Positions 30,203-39,777 are shown, counted from the stretch's first letter. The stretch is 64,000 bases of DNA from Burkholderiales bacterium (GCA_947377275.1 CANCFV010000004.1:1-64000), one strand, 5' to 3'. Notes: generated by a model from the letters alone, not told the origin. Made by a program: numbers and translations.

Positions 30203-31591
30203 ATGATGGCGCCGCGACCCAAGGCCTCCCACAAGCACATGACGCCAAACACACACATTGCGCTCGCCACATCCGCCGAAGCGTCGGCGTCCACGCAGCC
30301 GTGGACCTGCCCTTTTTGTCCGCTGCTGTGCGATGCCTTCAAGGTGACTTTGGACAAGGCAGATTCCCACCTGCGCTTGAGCGGCAGTCATTGCCACCGA
30401 GCCCAATCTGCGCTGGCCACGTTCAAATCCGACGCGGCAAGCACCACGGCGACGCAGCACGGGCAAGCCTGCACCTTGGATGACGCCATCGCTGCCGCGG
30501 CACGGCTGCTGGTCGCCAGCCATCAACCCTTGTTTGGCGGTTTGGGCACCGATGTCGCGGGCGCCAGGGCCCTGTACAGGCTGGCGGCACAGACCGGTGC
30601 CATCTGCGATGCCGCTGGGGGGCGAGCTCAAATGGACGGCCTGCGCGCCCTGCAAGACCGTGGCGCTTTCACGACCAGCTTGGCCGAAGTGCGCACCCGT
30701 GCCGATGTGATCGTGTGTTTGGGTGGCTGGCCTACCCAGCGCTACCCGGAGTTTTTCAATCGCTGCGGCGTCGGTGAGGCGCTGGTCAAGCGGCGCGATG
30801 TGGTGGTCTTGGGCGCCCAGCCCTCAGATGCCCCTGACGTTTGGGCGGCCTTGAGCGCCGCGCCTGGCGTGACCGTGAGCTGCCTGCCCTGGCATGGCGA
30901 TGCATTCACCACCTTGCAATGCCTGTCGGCTTTGGTGGCCGGGCGTGCCGTGCCCGAGGCGCCCGAGGCCTTGTCGGCCTTGGCCGCGCAATTGCGGGCG
31001 GCGACCTACGGTGTCATGGCTTACCAAACCTACGCCTTGCCCGAGCAGGGTGCATTGATCGTGGAAGCCGCCAACCACCTGGTCGGTCAGCTCAACCAGC
31101 ACACACGTGCCGCCACCTTGGCCCTGGGCGGCGACGATGGCGCCAACACCGTGAACCAGGTCATGACGTGGACGTCGGGTTTACCCTTGAGGTCGCGCGC
31201 TGGCCCCTTGGGGCTGGAACACGACCCCTTGTGCTTTGACGCGGCCACCTTGCTGGCAGACCACGCCGTGGACGCGCTGCTGTGGGTGTCGAGTTTCGGT
31301 GCGACACAGAAGCCGCCCACCTCTCCGCCGGGCCGCGCTGTGCCAACGGTGGTGTTGGGGCATCCAGATTTGGCCTCATCTGATGCGGATGTGTTCATCC
31401 CGGTGGCCACACCGGGTGTGGATGTGGCAGGGCATTTGTTCAGAACCGACAGCGTGGTGCTGATGCCGCTCAGCCCAGTGCATGCACGCCCGCCCAGCGG
31501 TTTGCCGACCGTGCATGACATGCTCGACCGGCTCTCACACGCTGTGACGGCTTTGCGTGCTGCCGCCACACCGCCTCAGGAGGCGCCATGA
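30203..31591 (+). CDS. fhcB: Formyltransferase/hydrolase complex subunit B (formylmethanofuran dehydrogenase B-like)
   Basis: WTCPFCPLLCDAFKV...; first gene of a tightly overlapping fhcBADC block. Alternative starts at 30206 or 30239. Confidence 0.85.
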   Translation: MMAPRPKASHKHMTPNTHIALATSAEASASTQPWTCPFCPLLCDAFKVTLDKADSHLRLSGSHCHRAQSALATFKSDAASTTATQHGQACTLDDAIAAAARLLVASHQPLFGGLGTDVAGARALYRLAAQTGAICDAAGGRAQMDGLRALQDRGAFTTSLAEVRTRADVIVCLGGWPTQRYPEFFNRCGVGEALVKRRDVVVLGAQPSDAPDVWAALSAAPGVTVSCLPWHGDAFTTLQCLSALVAGRAVPEAPEALSALAAQLRAATYGVMAYQTYALPEQGALIVEAANHLVGQLNQHTRAATLALGGDDGANTVNQVMTWTSGLPLRSRAGPLGLEHDPLCFDAATLLADHAVDALLWVSSFGATQKPPTSPPGRAVPTVVLGHPDLASSDADVFIPVATPGVDVAGHLFRTDSVVLMPLSPVHARPPSGLPTVHDMLDRLSHAVTALRAAATPPQEAP

Positions 31592-33288
31592 GCACGACCA
31601 TCCGGCTGCGCGGTGGCCGCGTCATCGACCCAGCCCAAAGCCACAGCGGCACACAGCGCGATGTGTGCCTGCGTGATGGCCGCATCATCGACCTGGACGA
31701 GCGCGAGGCCGTTGACGAGACCTTCGACGCGACAGGCTGCGTGATCATGGCCGGCGGCATCGACATGCACACGCACATCGGCGGCGGCAAGATGAACCTG
31801 GCCCGCATGCTGCTGCCCGAAGACCATCGCGCCAATGCCGGCAGCCCCATTGCCTTGCCAGACAACGCGCTGGAGCTGGCTTCGTGCGGCACCTGCACGC
31901 CGGGCACACTGGCCACGGGCTACCGCTACATTGAAATGGGCTACACCTCGGCGTTCGAGCCCGCCATGATGGCGGCCAACGCCCGGCACGCGCACATGGA
32001 GATGGGCGACATCCCCATCCTCGACCACGGCGCTTACGTGATGCTGGGCAACGACGAGCTTTTCTTGCAGATGCTGCACGAGGGCGGCGAGCAGGGGCTC
32101 AACCAGGCTTTGATCCGAGACTACGTGGGCTGGACCCTCAACGCCTCCAAAGCCATGGGCGTGAAGGTGGTGAACCCAGGGGGCATCTCCGCCTTCAAGT
32201 TCAACCAGCGCAAACTGGACGTCAACGAGGTGCACACGCATTGGCAGGTCACGCCCCGCCAGGTGGTGCATTCGCTGGCGCGGGCGCTGCGCGAACTGGG
32301 TGTGCCTCACCCGTTGCACATCCACGGCAGCAACCTGGGCGTGGCGGGCAACATCGAATCCACCTTAGAGACCATCGCCGCACTCGAAGGACTGCCCGCG
32401 CACCTGACGCACATCCAGTTCCACGCCTATGGCAAAGAGGGGCCGAAGAAGTTCTCTTCAGCCGCTTTGCAAGTCGCCGAAGCGGTGAACGCCAACCCGA
32501 ACATCAGCATCGACGTGGGCCAGATCATGTTTGGTCAAACGGTGACGGCTTCGGGCGACACCATGCGCCAGTTCGCCAACTCAGGGCATGGCAGCCCGCG
32601 CAAATGGGTGGGCGCCGACCAGGAATGCGATGCAGGCTGCGGCGTGGTGCCGTTTCGCTACCGCGAGCAGAGCTATGTGAATGCCCTGCAGTGGGCCATC
32701 GGCCTGGAGATCTTCTTGCTGGTCAAGAACCCGTGGCAGGTGGTGCTCACCACCGACCACCCCAATGGCGGGCCCTTCACCAGCTACCCGCACCTGATCC
32801 GTCTGCTCACTGACAAGTCGTTCAGAGACGAGCAACTCAGCAAGCTCCACCCAGACGTGGCCTCGACCAGTGCACTGCGCGAGATCAGCCGCGAGCTGAC
32901 GCTGGACGAAGTCGCCATCATGACCCGCTCGGCGCCTGCCCGCCTGCTGGGGCTGACTGACAAAGGCCATCTGGGCCAAGGTGCCGTGGCCGATGTGGCC
33001 GTGTACCGCGAAGAGGCCAACCATGAAGCCATGTTTGCGACGCCACAGTGGGTGTTCAAAAACGGCAGCTTGGTGGCCCAGGCGGGCAAGGTCATGGCCG
33101 TGCCCACAGGCGGCAGCCATTTCCTGACACCCGACTACGACACGGCCGTTGAGCGCACTTTGCGCAAGCATTGGGCCGCGCACGGGTCGGTCAATTTTGA
33201 CCACGTGCCCATCAGCCGCGACGAGCTCTGCAGTTGTTGCAATGGGGGGCGCTTGCTGCCCACCGCTTGTTTCCAAGGGCAAACATGA
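31588..33288 (+). CDS. fhcA: Formyltransferase/hydrolase complex subunit A (amidohydrolase)
   Basis: IRLRGGRVIDPAQ, GGIDMHTHIGGGKMNLARMLLPEDHR, PHPLHIHGSNLGVAGN, TTDHPNGGPFTSYP. Confidence 0.95.
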   Translation: MSTTIRLRGGRVIDPAQSHSGTQRDVCLRDGRIIDLDEREAVDETFDATGCVIMAGGIDMHTHIGGGKMNLARMLLPEDHRANAGSPIALPDNALELASCGTCTPGTLATGYRYIEMGYTSAFEPAMMAANARHAHMEMGDIPILDHGAYVMLGNDELFLQMLHEGGEQGLNQALIRDYVGWTLNASKAMGVKVVNPGGISAFKFNQRKLDVNEVHTHWQVTPRQVVHSLARALRELGVPHPLHIHGSNLGVAGNIESTLETIAALEGLPAHLTHIQFHAYGKEGPKKFSSAALQVAEAVNANPNISIDVGQIMFGQTVTASGDTMRQFANSGHGSPRKWVGADQECDAGCGVVPFRYREQSYVNALQWAIGLEIFLLVKNPWQVVLTTDHPNGGPFTSYPHLIRLLTDKSFRDEQLSKLHPDVASTSALREISRELTLDEVAIMTRSAPARLLGLTDKGHLGQGAVADVAVYREEANHEAMFATPQWVFKNGSLVAQAGKVMAVPTGGSHFLTPDYDTAVERTLRKHWAAHGSVNFDHVPISRDELCSCCNGGRLLPTACFQGQT

Positions 33289-34229
33289 GCGAAGCCATGC
33301 AAGCACCCCTGATCCGCAATGGCGTCACCATTGACGACGGTTTTGCTGAGGCCTTCCCCATGAAGGCCACGCGCATCGTCATCACCGCCATCAACCCCAC
33401 CTGGGCCATGCACGCGGCCACGGCGGCCTCTGGTTTTGCCACCTCGGTGATTGCCTGCGGATGTGAGGCGGGCATTGAGCGGCTGCTGGGCCCGCATGAA
33501 ACCCCCGATGGCCGGCCCGGCGTGAGCGTGTTGCTGTTTGCCATGTCGGGCAAAGAGCTGGGCAAGCAGCTGGAACGCCGCGTGGGCCAATGCGTGCTGA
33601 CCTGCCCCACCACGGCTGTGTTCGCGGGCATTTCTGAGGGTGAGGCGCTGCCGCTTGGCAAGAACCTGCGCTTCTTCGGCGATGGCTGGCAGATGTCCAA
33701 GGTGATCAATGGGCAGCGTTACTGGCGCATCCCCGTGATGGACGGCGAGTTCGTGGCCCAAGAAACCACGGCCATCACCAAGGCGGTTGGCGGTGGCAAC
33801 CTGCTCTTGCTCGCACGCGATACTGAATCGGCTTTGGCTGCGGCCGAGGCGGCTGTGGCCGCGATGAAGCTTGTTCCCGATGTGATCATGCCGTTCCCAG
33901 GTGGCGTGGTGCGTTCAGGCTCCAAGGTGGGCAGCAAGTACCCGGCGCTCAACGCGTCCACCAACGATGCCTTCTGCCCCAGCCTGTATGGCCTGACGAA
34001 GCGCAGTGAACTCACCCCAGAGACCCGTTGCGTGATGGAGATCGTCATCGATGGATTGACTGAGGCCTCCGTGGCCCGCGCCATGCGTGTGGGCATGGAC
34101 GCCTGCATCACCATCGGCGCAGCAGGTGGCTTGCTGCGCATCTCGGCTGGCAACTACGGCGGCAAGCTGGGGCCTTATCACTTCCATCTGCACAAGCTGA
34201 TGGACGACACCCAAGGAGGCCAGGCATGA
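33285..34229 (+). CDS. fhcD: Formylmethanofuran--H4MPT formyltransferase
   Basis: NGVTIDDGFAEAFPMKATRIVITA, CPTTAVFAG, GRTYW-type RYWRIPVMDGEF, VMPFPGGVVRSGSKVGSKY. Confidence 0.95.
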   Translation: MSEAMQAPLIRNGVTIDDGFAEAFPMKATRIVITAINPTWAMHAATAASGFATSVIACGCEAGIERLLGPHETPDGRPGVSVLLFAMSGKELGKQLERRVGQCVLTCPTTAVFAGISEGEALPLGKNLRFFGDGWQMSKVINGQRYWRIPVMDGEFVAQETTAITKAVGGGNLLLLARDTESALAAAEAAVAAMKLVPDVIMPFPGGVVRSGSKVGSKYPALNASTNDAFCPSLYGLTKRSELTPETRCVMEIVIDGLTEASVARAMRVGMDACITIGAAGGLLRISAGNYGGKLGPYHFHLHKLMDDTQGGQA

Positions 34230-35071
34230 GCCACATCGTGTTGAGCCTCAAGCAACAGCCCGCTTTGCGCGTGGACATGCGCGGCATCACGCCCAAGGCG
34301 CTGAGCACACTCAGCCTTGCCGACATCGAGCGGCTGGTGGTTCACCATGGCACTCAGGCGCTGCCACTGGCTGAGTTCTTCACCGTGTCCACCATGGGCA
34401 GCGAAGCTTCCTTGCCAGACACATTGCGGCTGGAAGGCGACCTGTCCCGCTTTGACCGCGTTGGTTGGCAAATGGATGCAGGTCAGCTGGTGGTGCAAGG
34501 CCATGTGGGCGACTACGCCGGCGCCTGCATGAGCGGTGGCAGCTTGCACGTGCAAGGCAACGTGGCGCGCCTGGCCGCGTGCGAAATGGCGGGTGGCACC
34601 TTGACCATCGATGGCAACGCAGGCGACTTTGCCGCCAGCACGCTGCCCGGCAGCATGGACGGCATGCGTGGCGGCACGCTCTTGATCAAAGGCCGTGCGG
34701 GCGACCGCTTCGCAGACCGCATGCGCCGTGGCACAGCGGTGGTCTTTGGTGATGTGGGTGACTTTGCCGCCTCGCGCATGGTGGCGGGCACCGTGGCCTT
34801 GGGAGGCGATGTCGGTGCGCACTTGGGCTTTGGCATGCGACGCGGCAGTGTCGTGCTGGCCCGGGACATGGCCAGCAACGCAACGCCCATATCGCCCACA
34901 GCGCCCACATTTGTACCGGCCTTGGTGGACGCCGCGGTGTTTTGGCAACTGCTCTCGCGCGACTTGGTGCAGCACGGCGGGCCGTTCGCGGGTTTGCCGA
35001 GCCGGCGTGTGCAACGGCGCTTGGGTGATGTCGCTTTCGGTGGCAAGGGCGAGCTGATCTTCGCGCTTTGA
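34226..35071 (+). CDS. fhcC: Formyltransferase/hydrolase complex subunit C
   Basis: GXXGXXXG-type beta-helix repeats: VQGHVGDYAGACMSGGSLHVQGNVARLAACEMAGGTLTIDGNAGDFAA. ATGA overlap with fhcD. Confidence 0.93.
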   Translation: MSHIVLSLKQQPALRVDMRGITPKALSTLSLADIERLVVHHGTQALPLAEFFTVSTMGSEASLPDTLRLEGDLSRFDRVGWQMDAGQLVVQGHVGDYAGACMSGGSLHVQGNVARLAACEMAGGTLTIDGNAGDFAASTLPGSMDGMRGGTLLIKGRAGDRFADRMRRGTAVVFGDVGDFAASRMVAGTVALGGDVGAHLGFGMRRGSVVLARDMASNATPISPTAPTFVPALVDAAVFWQLLSRDLVQHGGPFAGLPSRRVQRRLGDVAFGGKGELIFAL

Positions 35072-35075
35072 AGCC

Positions 35076-36065
35076 ATGTCGACGGATGCCATGCCAGAGG
35101 CGCCTCAGGGGCGCCTGACGCCCACCCCATCAGACCGTTTCCCAGCCACCTTCTCGGCCATCCTGCGCGACATGCTCATGTTGTGCGCGTTGGCGGTGCT
35201 GTTCTTCATCGCAGCATCTCAGTTCGAGCTGTTTGAGATCGTCACACGGGCAACCCACCGCTATGAGCACTGGCAACTCGATGAACTGCCGCTGACCTTG
35301 TTGGTGCTGTCTGTGGGACTGAGCTGGTTTGGTTGGCGCAGGGTGCGCGAGATCCGCTCAGAGTTGACCGAGCGTGTGCGTGCGCAAACGCAGGTCGCTC
35401 AGTTGCTTGCCCACAACCGAGAACTGCTGCAACGCTTGATCACCGTGCAGGAAAGCGAGCGCCGCGCCCTGGCGCGTGAACTGCACGACGAGCTGGGCCA
35501 GCATTGCACGGCCATGCGCGCAGAGGCAAGCTTCATTGGCCAGGCGGGCGGGCCAGAGGGCGTCACGCAGAGTGCATCGCGCATCGCGCAATCGGCCAGC
35601 ACTTTGTATGGCCTGGTCAATGGCATGTTGCGGCGCCTGCGGCCCCCCGCGCTTGACAGCCTGGGGCTGTCACCCGCCCTGCTGGAGTTGTGCGACACCT
35701 GGGCCAAGCAAACCGGCCTGACCTGCAGGTTCGAGGCTCCAGATGTGCCGCAGGTGCTGGGCGATGCGACGGCGGTGACCCTCTTCCGCCTCGTGCAGGA
35801 GGCGCTGACCAATGTGGCCCGCCATGCCGATGCCACGCAGGTCTGGGTGAGCCTGCGACTCGATGGGTCAAACCATCGCTTGTGCCTGAGTGTGAAGGAC
35901 AACGGCTGCGGCATGGCGCAAACCGACGGCACCGTGAGCGGCCTGGGCTTCGTCGGCATGCGTGAACGCGTGGCGGCCTTGCAAGGGCGCATTGAATGGC
36001 GGAGTCAGCCCGGACATGGCGTGCAGATCGACGTGTCTCTGCCATACCCGGAGATCACACCATGA
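35076..36065 (+). CDS. Sensor histidine kinase, NarL/UhpB (HisKA_3) type
   Basis: Two predicted TM segments, ESERRALARELHDELGQHCTAMRAE, LVQEALTNVARHADATQ, DNGCGM. Confidence 0.92.
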   Translation: MSTDAMPEAPQGRLTPTPSDRFPATFSAILRDMLMLCALAVLFFIAASQFELFEIVTRATHRYEHWQLDELPLTLLVLSVGLSWFGWRRVREIRSELTERVRAQTQVAQLLAHNRELLQRLITVQESERRALARELHDELGQHCTAMRAEASFIGQAGGPEGVTQSASRIAQSASTLYGLVNGMLRRLRPPALDSLGLSPALLELCDTWAKQTGLTCRFEAPDVPQVLGDATAVTLFRLVQEALTNVARHADATQVWVSLRLDGSNHRLCLSVKDNGCGMAQTDGTVSGLGFVGMRERVAALQGRIEWRSQPGHGVQIDVSLPYPEITP

Positions 36066-36715
36066 TCCGCGTGGCCTTGATCGATGACCACCCCGTGGTG
36101 CGCATGGGCTACCGCCAGTTGGTCGAACAAACAGGCAACATCTGTGTGGTGCTGGAGGCGAGCAATGCCGAAAGCGCGTACCCGCTGCTGCTGCAAGTTC
36201 AACCCGATGTGTGCGTGACCGACTTGTCGATGCCAGGTTCAGGTGGCCTGGCCTTGCTGCGCAAAATGGTGGCACGCCAGCAAGCGGGACACAGTGCCTG
36301 CAAGATGCTGGTGTTCAGCATGCACGATTCAGCACCCCTGGTGCAACAAGCGCTGTCTGGTGGCGCGCACGGTTTTGTCAGCAAACAGGCCGAACCCCAG
36401 GACTTGATCGAGGCGATCCGCGTGGTTCATCGCGGCGGCACCTACTTCGGTACAGAGGTGTCTGGCGCGGGTAGCGCGTCATCCGCGGTGACGGACGAGA
36501 CCGCCAATTTGGCCAGCCTCAGCCCGCGTGAGTTCGAGATTTTCAGGTTGCTGGCTCAGGGACTGTCGCCGGGCGATTGTGCCCATCGCCTTTGCCTCAG
36601 CCCCAAAACGGTGGCCAATCACCAGACCCAGATCAAAGAAAAGCTGGGCGTGGCCACGTCAGCGGCGTTGGTGCATCTGGCGATACGCAATGGCGTCATC
36701 GCCAGTCATGAATGA
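36062..36715 (+). CDS. LuxR/NarL-type response regulator
   Basis: VALIDDHPVVRMGYRQLV, CVTDLSMPGSGG, C-terminal LSPREFEIFRLLAQGLS...LSPKTVANHQTQIKEKLGV. ATGA overlap with the kinase. Confidence 0.93.
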   Translation: MIRVALIDDHPVVRMGYRQLVEQTGNICVVLEASNAESAYPLLLQVQPDVCVTDLSMPGSGGLALLRKMVARQQAGHSACKMLVFSMHDSAPLVQQALSGGAHGFVSKQAEPQDLIEAIRVVHRGGTYFGTEVSGAGSASSAVTDETANLASLSPREFEIFRLLAQGLSPGDCAHRLCLSPKTVANHQTQIKEKLGVATSAALVHLAIRNGVIASHE

Positions 36716-36740
36716 CGGCACAAGGTCTGCCATGGGCGCA

Positions 36741-39116
36741 TCACAGGCTGTAGCGCAGGCCCAGCCACACATTGCGCGGTGCGCCAGGAGCGTAAAACGT
36801 TGTGCTGGTGTCTTTGCTGTTGCGGAATCCGCCAGCGGCATCGAATGCTTCGGGGCCCAGCTGTCCGGCCGTGCTGTAGCGACGGTCAAACAAGTTGTTG
36901 ACATTGGCCAGCAACTGCAAACGCGCGGTGGTTTTGTAGCTGCCCGACCAGTTCAGCACCGCGTAGCCAGGCGCACGCCCTGAACCAAGGTGGTCGACCC
37001 CATCGGCCTGATGCCGGTTGTTTTCGTTGCCGCGCACAAAACTGCCGCTCACGGCCACCATCTCCAACCCCACCCGCCAGTCGGCCCCAGGTGCGTAGGC
37101 CACATTGGCTTTGAGCAGGTGATCGGGCATCAAGGGCAGCCGGTCGCCGCGATGCACGGCAATGTGGCCATCGGCATCGGCGGTGCTGTTGTAATCGGCG
37201 CCCACGGTTTCGTCAGATTGGTAGGTGGCTTGCAGGTAGGTGTAGTTCACGCCCCAGCTCACCGCCCCAAACACACTCGACCAAGCCGCCTCGACGCCTT
37301 GACGGCGGGTTTGACCAAAGTTCTTGAAGTAGCCGGTGGAGGCCGTGTTCGCCACGAACTGGATGTCGTCGTGGTTGTCGCCCCTGAACAGCCCGACACT
37401 CCAGCGGGTTTGGCCAGGCAACTTGCCCCTCAAGCCCATCTCCCATGTTTTGGACACCACCTGCTCCAGCGGCGGATCGCCCGCCATGGCGTTGGGCAGG
37501 CGGCAGCCAAAGTTAGGGTCGGCGCAACCCAGCTCCACCGAGGTGGGCGCACGGCTGCTCTCGCTGTAGCCTGCGTAGGCGTTGACGCTCTTGCTCGGGG
37601 TGAAGCTCACACCCAGCGCAGGATTGAAGCGCCGAAACGCATGGTTGCCATCGAGTGAGCCACGTTGCTCACCCTGGGTGGTCGCGTTGTTGTAGGGGTA
37701 GAGCTTGTCGGTGTTGTGCAAGCGCGTGTCGTTGAAACGCCCTGATGCGGTGATGTGCCAGGTGTCGGCAATGGAGAGGGTGTCGGTGCCAAACACGCTC
37801 CATGTGCGCACATGGCCATCGAGGTTCACACGCTGGTCGAACGCGTCTGCCGAGTTTTGCGTGCCATCGGCAAACGCATCCACCGGGCTGATGGAGCGAT
37901 CCGGGTTCAGGTCGCCAAACTGTGCGGCTTGCCGGAAGTTCAGCTTGCTGGCGTCGTAGGCCATGCCCACCGCAGCCTGGTTGCGATGCCCCAGCAGGTC
38001 GTCGGTGAAGGTCAGTTGCCCAGACATTCCCAAGTTGCTCTGCCGGGTGCGCGTGGTGTTGATGAGGCCTGTGGAGACACCCGTTTGGCCCAGTGCCGCT
38101 TCGTTCAAGTCGCCATTGAGCGTTTTCGTGGTGGTGTGCCGCCAATACACATTGCCTGAGGCCTTGACCGAGCTGGACAACTCGGTGGCGCCACGCAAGT
38201 TGAACACGCTGGCCACATTGCCTGTGTTGTCCGGCTTGGTGAAGACGCTGTTGTAGCGCTGTGCCAGCAACTGCTCTTGTTGCAAGCCGTTGCCGACCAA
38301 GGCATTGTTGGCGTAGGTGTAAGTCAAAGCCGCATCGCTTTTGGCGTCTTTCCAACCCACCTTGCCAAACAACTGGCCCACGCGGGACGGTGAGTCGTCG
38401 CGCCAGCCGTCTTCGCGGTAGGCGGTGGCGGTGGTGAACCAGTCCAGGCCTTTGTCATTGGTGCCGCCATGTTCAAGGCCCAAGCTGGTGCGCCCATGTT
38501 GGCCAAGCGAGGCTTCAAGCACGGTGCCAGGGTGGGTCTCGCCACTTTTGGTTTCAATGGACAGCGCGCCACCCAAGGTGTTCAGGCCGAACAGCGGGTT
38601 GGCGCCCGACATCAGCGTGACCGACGAAATCGCGGCCTTGGGGATCAAGTCCCACAAGACCACGTCCCCAAAGGCCTGGTTCATGCGCACGCCATCGACG
38701 TACACCGACAAGCCCTGCGGCGTGCCCAGCAGCGGCGAGGCGCTGTAGCCGCGGTAATTCACGTCCGCCATGAACGGGTTGCTTTGTACCTCGTTGATGT
38801 GCACGCTGCCGAGGTTGCGGTTCAGCAAATCGGCGAGGTCGAGCGCGCTGCTCTTTTCAATGTCCTTGGATCGGATCACCTGCACAGCGGCCGGGATTTG
38901 TTCGCGCGAGAGGCTCAAGCCAGGCAAGGGCGTGATGCCGGTGACGGTCACTTCGGGCAGCGTGGCTTCCACCGGATTGGCTTGCGCGCCGACCGTCGCC
39001 GGCCACGCTGCGGCGGCCACCACCGCTGTGGCCCAGCGGGCAGCGCTTGACGTGGCGCGTTCGGTCGCGATCGAGCCAACCTGAGGCTTGGCGGACAGAT
39101 GCAGCGGCTTTGGCAA
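36741..39116 (-). CDS. TonB-dependent outer-membrane receptor (candidate lanthanophore/metal receptor)
   Basis: TonB-box-like LPEVTVTG, plug domain QIPAAVQVIRSKDIEKSSALDLADLLNRNLGSV, beta-barrel C-terminus ending WLGLRYSL. TTG start at 39116 preceded by AGGAGA. The ATG ORF extends to 39248. Confidence 0.88.
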   Translation of the reverse strand: MPKPLHLSAKPQVGSIATERATSSAARWATAVVAAAAWPATVGAQANPVEATLPEVTVTGITPLPGLSLSREQIPAAVQVIRSKDIEKSSALDLADLLNRNLGSVHINEVQSNPFMADVNYRGYSASPLLGTPQGLSVYVDGVRMNQAFGDVVLWDLIPKAAISSVTLMSGANPLFGLNTLGGALSIETKSGETHPGTVLEASLGQHGRTSLGLEHGGTNDKGLDWFTTATAYREDGWRDDSPSRVGQLFGKVGWKDAKSDAALTYTYANNALVGNGLQQEQLLAQRYNSVFTKPDNTGNVASVFNLRGATELSSSVKASGNVYWRHTTTKTLNGDLNEAALGQTGVSTGLINTTRTRQSNLGMSGQLTFTDDLLGHRNQAAVGMAYDASKLNFRQAAQFGDLNPDRSISPVDAFADGTQNSADAFDQRVNLDGHVRTWSVFGTDTLSIADTWHITASGRFNDTRLHNTDKLYPYNNATTQGEQRGSLDGNHAFRRFNPALGVSFTPSKSVNAYAGYSESSRAPTSVELGCADPNFGCRLPNAMAGDPPLEQVVSKTWEMGLRGKLPGQTRWSVGLFRGDNHDDIQFVANTASTGYFKNFGQTRRQGVEAAWSSVFGAVSWGVNYTYLQATYQSDETVGADYNSTADADGHIAVHRGDRLPLMPDHLLKANVAYAPGADWRVGLEMVAVSGSFVRGNENNRHQADGVDHLGSGRAPGYAVLNWSGSYKTTARLQLLANVNNLFDRRYSTAGQLGPEAFDAAGGFRNSKDTSTTFYAPGAPRNVWLGLRYSL

Positions 39117-39274
39117 AAAAGTCTCCTGAGTGAGGATGGAAAGCAGGCGTGCAAAGTGCACCATCAATGCTTGTGCAGTATCCAAAGCAACCGGGCCTTC
39201 CATCCAGGGAAAAACTCCCGTCAATGGCTGGGCGTGCTGTTTTAGCAACCTGGCCGCGCCAGGGGGAAACGGCA

Positions 39275-39303
39275 GCTTGCAGTTCCGCGCTCACACCTAT
39301 AAT
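39275..39303 (+). promoter_or_regulatory. Candidate sigma70 promoter for the EF-hand gene
   Basis: Perfect TATAAT at 39298-39303 with a weak -35 (GCTTGC/TTGCAG) 15-17 bp upstream; gene start at 39362. Confidence 0.45.
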
Positions 39304-39361
39304 TTGTGCGGTATTTCACATACACCCCAGGCGCGCTTGGGCTTGACCCACAGGAGCTGAC

Positions 39362-39760
39362 ATGAAAAAACTGCTTTTGACCTGCATGCTGGCGTTGCCC
39401 ATGGTGGGCGCCGTCGCGGCCGATGCCACCCTGACTGATGAACAGGTTGGCGCGGCCTTCAAAAAGGCCGACAAGAACGGCGATGGCACCTTGAGCAAGG
39501 CCGAGGCACGCGCCTTCGGGATCACCTCAAAGGTGTTCATGACCGCCAACCCCGACAAAGATGGCACGCTCGATACCAAAGAGTTTGCTGCCGCGATGGC
39601 GATTCGCTTCCATGCTGCCAACCCCGACAAAGACGGCACGCTGGACTGGAAAGAAGCGCGCAAGGCCGGCGTGAAGTCCAAGAAGGCGTTTGAAGGCGCC
39701 AACCCGGACAAAGACGGATCTCTCGACTTGGCCGAGTACGTGGCCGCCTTGGCCGAGTAA
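39362..39760 (+). CDS. Secreted lanmodulin-like four-EF-hand protein (132 aa)
   Basis: Signal peptide MKKLLLTCMLALPMVGAVAA. Loops DKNGDGTLSKAE, NPDKDGTLDTKE, NPDKDGTLDWKE, NPDKDGSLDLAE; inter-loop spacing 14, 12 and 15 residues; Pro at position 2 and Asp at position 9 in loops 2-4. Confidence 0.85.
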   Translation: MKKLLLTCMLALPMVGAVAADATLTDEQVGAAFKKADKNGDGTLSKAEARAFGITSKVFMTANPDKDGTLDTKEFAAAMAIRFHAANPDKDGTLDWKEARKAGVKSKKAFEGANPDKDGSLDLAEYVAALAE

Positions 39761-39777
39761 GGCACGCAAGCCCGTCG

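Noticed and set aside
39362-39760. Ordinary calmodulin/calerythrin-type calcium protein
   Set aside because: Loop spacing of 12-15 residues, Pro at position 2 and Asp at position 9 in three loops do not fit canonical EF-hand pairs, though the first loop alone would.
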